From NCBI RefSeq assembly GCF_028640845.1, contig NC_080540.1, positions 133,328,420 to 133,392,419 on the forward strand: a stretch of 64,000 nucleotides of DNA. Reading direction: 5' to 3'. Of the stretch, positions 58,971 to 64,000 are shown one piece after another; positions within the stretch are counted from its first letter, which is position 1, and each line of letters begins with the position of its first letter. The translations under genes were made by a program, and so were the position numbers. The DNA comes from Ahaetulla prasina. Taxonomy: Eukaryota; Chordata; Lepidosauria; Squamata; Colubridae. The notes below the pieces were generated by a model that was not told the DNA's origin, ran no database searches, and saw only the letters and a list, made by a program, of their open reading frames with translations.

Positions 58971-59115
58971 TTATTTATTTAGTTATTTTTGTCAATCATA
59001 TATAAGATAACAGGTAAAAGTATAAACATAATTTGGATACATGAAAAGAGTAAGTAAAAAAGGAATATTAAGACAGGGATGATAGGCACGCGGGTGCACT
59101 GATGCACCTGCGTGC
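58971..59115 (-). mobile_element. 3' tail of CR1-group LINE (family of 47791)
   Basis: TTTGTCAATCATATATAAGA then AAAAAGGAATATTAAGACAG and GATAGGCACGCGGGTGCACT match the tail of the copy at 47791. Confidence 0.75.
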
Positions 59116-59129
59116 GTAAGTTCACTCAT

Positions 59130-59172
59130 AATGTCAGATGAGTTCACTCATAAAGTGAACTCATCTGACATT
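59130..59172. repeat. Perfect 18-bp hairpin
   Basis: AATGTCAGATGAGTTCAC (59130-59147) and its exact reverse complement (59155-59172) flank the 7-base loop TCATAAA. Confidence 0.95.
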
Positions 59173-59807
59173 AATCTGAAGTGCTGCAAGTTTTCTACCA
59201 CTATTCTCTGCCCACCTCTGTAAACTGTTTGTGTCCCTGGGCCAAGGTGAACGGGAAGATTGCAAATTCCAGCCTGCCAGTCCTTCCACAGATTTTCCGT
59301 CTACCATACACAGCCCACACTACCCTCAATCTATTTTGAAGCCTAAAAACACAAGGATTGTAAAAGGTTGTGAGTGCATGTTTCTGCACGTGATATGCAC
59401 ATTGGGGGAGAAACAGGAAACGGACTGGTTTTAATTGTAAAATGCTATTTTCACATCCTTGTTATAGTTGTGTAATACGTTCAAGGAAATTGGTCCGACT
59501 GGGGTTAAAAAAAAAAGAGAGAGAGAGCCTGTGGCCCTTTTTGGAGGCACGCCTTGTGTTCAATAGCTTGCTGCTCATAGGCATTAGGGAACAAAGATCG
59601 CAAATGGTTGGGAAGGCACATTGGCCTCGAAGTCCCAAACTATTATATAATGTGAGGAATGAACCTAATCCTAGGTCCAGTGGCCAGTTGTTTTTTAAAG
59701 CTAGGTTTCCAATCTTTGACCTGTTATTACAGGGCAGATTCCACCATGGTGGAAAGCAAGAAGCAGCTGTAGTTTCCCAGAAGGGAAGAAGGAATTCTCC
59801 ACGTGTC

Positions 59808-60033
59808 CAAAAAGGTGCTTTTTCAGGAGGCAACTGGACTTTCTTGTTTTTTTCTTTTGAGGACATTTTGCTTCTCATCCAAGAAGCCTTTTCAACTCCG
59901 ACAGGATACTAGGGAATGGAAGGATTATCTATCCTGTCAAAGCTGAAGAAGCTTCTTGGATGAGAAATGAAACGACTTCAAAAGAAAAAGCAAGAACGTC
60001 CAGTTGCCGCCTGAAGAAGCTCCTTTGGGACAA
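59808..60033. repeat. Large foldback repeat
   Basis: Arms of about 85-90 bp: CAAAAAGGTGCTTTTTCAGG .. CTTCTCATCCAAGAAGCC on the left and GAAGCTTCTTGGATGAGAAA .. GAAGAAGCTCCTTTGGGAC on the right, roughly 80% matching by eye. The same repeat occurs at 48794-49140. Confidence 0.75.
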
Positions 60034-60508
60034 CCATGACCTGGATGATTGAAAATCTCTACAGAATTCTCTACATGGAATTCTGCCCTGCATGGAAGAA
60101 TGTTTTTTTCTGGAGGATGCATATATTGTGTGAATATATGTTTCTCATCTGGCATTACTGGCTTCTAGAGTTCTTGTTCAGTGGTGTGGTTAATTTTATT
60201 TTTTTTTACAGCCTGGTCTTTATAGTCTCAGGACACCTGCTTAGATGGCCCTAGGCAAAAAGGAAAAAGTAGATTTAACTTCAACATGAGGTAAGTCATT
60301 CTGGGGAGTGGGAAAGTTGACTTCTGTCTCAAAGTCCTGAATTAAGTACAGTTTGTTACCGATAATAAATTGTGACTCCCAAAAGCCTAACAGTTTATAT
60401 GGGGAATTAAAAAGTTCAGATAGAAAGTTAAGGAAAAAGTATACTGCATGCATTTGGAAGACCTGCCAAGTCCTTCTAAGTATTGATGATGAAGATGATG
60501 ATGTTGTT

Positions 60509-60570
60509 GTTGCTACCCATCCAGTTGTGCCCGACTCTTGGCAATTCTATGGGCCAGATCTTGCTTTTTT
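60509..60570 (+). mobile_element. BovB-like LINE/SINE fragment
   Basis: TTGTTGTTGCTACCCATCCA then GTTGTGCCCGACTCTTGGCA resembles the BovB/Bov-tA type segment (..CGTGTCCGACTCTTTGCGA..) as I recall it. Confidence 0.5.
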
Positions 60571-60837
60571 AGTTGATAGTTGTTTTCTCCCTAATTTGGG
60601 TAGGAAGAAGGCAAATGCAGCCAACCAAGACTTAATCTTTTTAAACAGCCACTGGTCCGAATTGCCAGGATATGACAGGACAGCCCAGAAAGAGCCTGAT
60701 GCACGTGATACAAAAACCCTGATATCAGAGTTTGAGAATCTTCTTTGAAGCATTGCTAGAGCTCCAGGTTTTTGTTTTTATTTAATTTATTTTGAAAATT
60801 TATATTGTCACAGCAGCTTACAGGAAGCAATATAAAA

Positions 60838-60885
60838 GAAATAAAAATAATAAATAATAAATAATAATAAAATAATAATCTCCCA
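60838..60885. repeat. (AATAAT)n simple repeat
   Basis: AATAATAAATAATAAATAAT-type tract. Confidence 0.85.
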
Positions 60886-60899
60886 CCCACATCTGGCAA

Positions 60900-61330
60900 T
60901 AATGCATATTCATATCAGCCATTTAATGGGCTCCATTCCGCTCTGGGTTCCGCTGGCAGAACCACATTTTCAGGGCCTTCCAAAAAAGTGTCAGAGTGGG
61001 GACCAATCTAATTTCCAGAGGGATGATGTTCCAGAAGGAGGGAGCCCACCATGGACAAGGCCCTTCTTCTCAGTCCCACCAAATGTATCTCCTTAAGAGA
61101 TAGGATGTGCAGCATTCCTTGCCTCCCCGCTTTAGTCGGTGGATGTGACCGGCAAGAGACGGTCCCTCAGAAAGCAGATATACAGCTGCGTATATTATCC
61201 TCATATTAATTATATCTCAGTCCATGGTGACGGATGATAATCTTGTCCAATGGTTTCATGTAGATATTGAAGAGAAGCAGAGAGAGTACTGAGTCCTGCA
61301 GGACCCCGCAAAGCAGCAGGCGGGAGTTGG
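60900..61330. repeat. Unclassified interspersed repeat
   Basis: GATGATGTTCCAGAAGGAGG, ACAAGGCCCTTCTTCTCAGT and CTGAGTCCTGCAGGACCCCG are recurrent squamate repeat phrases; a related fragment is at 13755. It probably derives from a retroelement end. Confidence 0.45.
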
Positions 61331-61527
61331 ATTTGGATTTGGTGAAAAGCAGTCACTAACCTAGAGACTGACTGATACTTGGGGGAAAAAGATTCCCCAT
61401 TCTCTTCTCAGCTTTCTTCTTCCTTGATTAAAATGAAGTCCTTTCAAAGTTTCAAACATCCCCCAATGAACCTCTGGACCTCTTTTGTCCATCATCCTAT
61501 TTTACAGAGAAGATATATGTCCCTAAA

Positions 61528-61666
61528 CCTTTAATGTATTCGAAATTAGAGCAATCTTAATTTTATTTATTTATTGCATCCCTTTGGGGTCTTTCCTCAG
61601 CTGAGTATAAATTTTGTATAAATTGTATAATATACTTAAGGTTGCTCTAATTTCAAATACGTTAGG
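61528..61666. repeat. Foldback element with 31-33 bp arms
   Basis: CCTTTAATGTATTCGAAATT.. (61528-61560) and ..AATTTCAAATACGTTAGG (61636-61666) are inverted copies with about four mismatches. A possible small MITE. Confidence 0.7.
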
Positions 61667-61721
61667 GTGGAGATAATCCAAGAACAGCCAAAATGGGTGC
61701 ACATGTTTGATTATTTATTTA

Positions 61722-61750
61722 TTTACTTACTTACTTACTTACTTACTTAA
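61722..61750. repeat. (ACTT)n microsatellite
   Basis: Six to seven ACTT units. Confidence 0.85.
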
Positions 61751-62249
61751 TTACATTTAGTCTTTTTCCCAGATCTTTTTGTCTGCTTCATCCATACTTT
61801 ACTTTGGGGGAAGCAAGGTAGCTGCAGAGATAGAGGCAAGAGAAGGATAAACAGATCCAATAGCAAATGCCATGCTAATATAGTTTCCTTCCAATTTAAG
61901 GATGAGTGGAAGGATCTTCAAAGTAGCAGTCAGAAAAGGCTCTACGCGTTTTAGGCAATCAATTTTTCTAGTAGTTTACTCCTGTCCCATCATTGCCTCC
62001 TATCCTGCAGGTAGAAGCAAACTCTTGCTTCCATTGTGGCTGAAAAATGTGGTATTGGTTTCAAAACAGAAAGAAAACAGTGTTGTGCAGAATGCCGCAT
62101 GTTGGCTGAATCCATGCAATAAGCTGGCATTAGTCTGTGATAGAGAGCTTATGATACTGCTTGCATCGGCAGGCAGCCTTTGTGTAGCTGTCCCATAATA
62201 TGATGCTCCGAATTAAGAATATCCCATGGGAAATTGACTGTTTCTATCC

Positions 62250-62318
62250 AATGGTGGGTTCTAACTGGTGTTACCACCGGTCTGCTTTGCGCAGACGCTT
62301 TGCGTGCAATCAGGATGG
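62250..62318. mobile_element. hAT-type MITE fragment
   Basis: CAATGGTGGGTTCTAACTGG and TACCACCGGTCTGCTTTGCG resemble the left end of the element at 58191. The right end is replaced by the LINE copy that follows. Confidence 0.5.
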
Positions 62319-63220
62319 GAGGCTGAACAACTAGCCTCGTGGTGCGACCAGAACAATCTGGAACTGAACACACTCAAAACCGTAGAAATGGTGGTGGACT
62401 TTAGGAGAAACCCTCCCATACTACCACCACTTACAATATTAGACAACACAGTATCAACAGTAGAGACCTTCAAATTTCTAGGTTCTACCATATCGCACGA
62501 CCTAAAATGGACACCCAACATCAAAAATGTCATCAAAAATGCACAACAAAGAATGTTCTTTCTGTGCCAACTCAGAAAGCTCAAACTGCCCAAAGAGCTG
62601 CTGATCCAGTTCTACAGAGGAATTATTGAGTCTTTCATCTGTACCTCTATAACTGTTTGGTTTGGTTCCGCAACCCAACAAGACAGACACAGACTTCAAA
62701 GAATAATTAAAACTGCAGAAAAAATAATTACTACCAACCTGCCTTCCACTGAGGGAGGACCTGTATACTGCACGAGTCAAAAAGAGGGCTGTAAAAATAT
62801 TTACAGACCCCTCACATCCTGGACATAAACTGTTTCAACTCCTACCCTCAAAACAACGCTATAGAGCACTGCACACCAGAACAACTAGACACAAGAACAG
62901 TTTTTTCCCGAAGGCCATCACTCTGCTAAACAAATAATTCCCTCAACACTGTCAAACTAGTTACTAAGTCTGCATTACTATTAATCTTCTCATCATTCCT
63001 ATCACCCATCTCCTTCCACTTATGACTGTATGACTGTAACCTTGTTGCTGGTATCCTTAAGATTTATATTGACAGTTTCCCTATGGCTATCATTAAGTGT
63101 TGTATCTTCTGATTCTTGACGAATGTATCTTTTCTTTTATGTACTCTGAGAGCATATGCAACAAGACAAATTCCTTGTGTGTCCAATCACACTTGGCCAA
63201 TAAAGAATTCTATTCTATTC
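62319..63220 (+). mobile_element. Snake1-like LINE, 5'-truncated, more diverged copy
   Basis: It reads LASWCDQNNLELNTLKTVEM, then RGIIESFICTSITVWFGSAT and IIKTAEKIITTNLPS, then a 3' UTR ending ACTTGGCCAATAAAGAATTC with (ATTCT)n. It shares its 5' breakpoint region with the copy at 10770 to within a few tens of bases. Confidence 0.85.
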
Positions 63221-63647
63221 TCCTATCACAGTTGAAATGTAAAATAATCAGCCGGATCCTCTTATCAGTGATTGAGGTTCAAGGATGAAATAACAATAGT
63301 ACCTGAGTGTGACACAGGGAAGAAAACATCATTTTAATCATAGCAGTGATACAGGAATGCAGTATTTTTTCCCTATCACATTTTATTGGTCACTAGAATT
63401 TACAGATTTGTTGCAATATGCAGGATGTGTGGAGCTAAAGACCTCAGAACCTAAATTTATTTTAGAAGGCTCTCATTCTGTCAAGCCTTTGACCGCAAGT
63501 AAAAGAGGCAAATTCCAACAGAAGGAAAAGCTCAACCATGATCAAGCGTGTGCCATCAATGCCTTCAATCCTACCATTCTGGAAAGTCTACGCAGAGGGG
63601 AACCTCTAGCATCGCTCAGATTAAGAGATGTGCTGTTCCCCCAGAGC
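63221..63647. other. Intergenic, no gene seen
   Basis: No recognised exon or repeat. Confidence 0.35.
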
Positions 63648-63870
63648 TGTAGTGGCACAGTGGTTAGAATGCAGTACTGCAGGGTTAATTGGCTGCTCAC
63701 TCCAGGAGTTCGATTCTGACCGGCTCAAGGTTGACTCAGCCTTCCATCCTTCCATTGGTAAAATGAAGACCAGGATTGTTGGGGGCAATACGCTGATTCT
63801 GTAAACCGCTTAGAAAGGGCTATAAAGCTCTGTAAAGTGGTATGTAAATCTAAGTGCTATTGCTTTTGCT
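63648..63870 (+). mobile_element. Sauria-type SINE
   Basis: A tRNA-like head (GCTGTAGTGGCACAGTGGTT, then GAGTTCGATTCTGACCGGCT) is followed by AAGGTTGACTCAGCCTTCCA, AAACCGCTTAGAAAGGGCTA and the tail TAAATCTAAGTGCTATTGCT. This matches the well-known squamate Sauria SINE whose 3' end is BovB-like. Confidence 0.85.
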
Positions 63871-64000
63871 ATTCTGGCAGTGGCTGCTTCTCCACATCAG
63901 TGTGTCTATGCACACCCTTGCATGCACATGTGCATATGCGCCTGCTGTTCTTGATGGCGGATTTCGGAAGCAGCTTCTGAACAGTGCCGTTCCAGCTGGG

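Noticed and set aside
60353..60748. 131-codon + strand open frame with an acidic stretch
   Set aside because: It runs across a (GAT)n tract and a BovB-like repeat fragment.
63309..63719. 136-codon + strand open frame
   Set aside because: It ends inside a Sauria-type SINE and shows no known domain.

Overview
This is about 64 kb of vertebrate genomic DNA, almost certainly from a snake and probably an advanced (colubroid) one. Genes have introns with GT/AG boundaries and are separated by long AT-rich repeat-filled DNA. The repeats are typical of squamates: tRNA-derived SINEs, CR1 tails, and several copies of a LINE whose 3' end (..CACTTGGCCAATAAA..) runs into (ATTCT)n or (GATA)n, the pattern described for the microsatellite-seeding Snake1/CR1-L3 LINEs of snakes. 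The species call is an inference from repeat content.

Two host genes are supported. At the left, on the + strand, are the last four coding exons of LUC7L3 (53-214, 2098-2372, 2566-2726, 7938-8098). They encode the second zinc finger and the RS-rich tail of this U1 snRNP-associated splicing factor, followed by a long 3' UTR to about 10170 that appears to hold its own intron. Convergent to it, on the - strand, is a complete five-exon ANKRD40-family gene (26444 down to 16144, 372 codons plus stop). It has ankyrin repeats in exons 1-2, a divergent linker in exon 3 and a strongly conserved C-terminal domain in exons 4-5, and it starts in a GC-rich promoter region. Its position and orientation match the human C-terminal-only gene ANKRD40CL beside LUC7L3, which makes it the most informative item in the window.

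Immediately beyond the ANKRD40-family promoter lies a young Ty3/gypsy LTR retrotransposon (27059-31628). Its 188-bp LTRs differ at 2 sites, it has a perfect 5-bp target duplication, a tRNA-Ser-like primer binding site and a complete set of gag-pol domains. It is broken by two in-frame stops, two frameshifts and loss of the integrase catalytic Glu.

From 31.6 to 64 kb I recognise no host exon. The sequence is unique DNA mixed with LINE fragments of three lineages, SINEs, a probable solo LTR split by a small palindromic transposon, and many non-autonomous DNA transposons. These fall into TA-target families (CAGGTAGTC.., CCGTATTTTTC.., CAGTCATACC..) and 8-bp-target hAT-like families (CAGNGGTG.. 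and CAGGGGTC..). Several foldback repeats and microsatellites complete the landscape. I found no tRNA, rRNA, CRISPR or operon-like structure.
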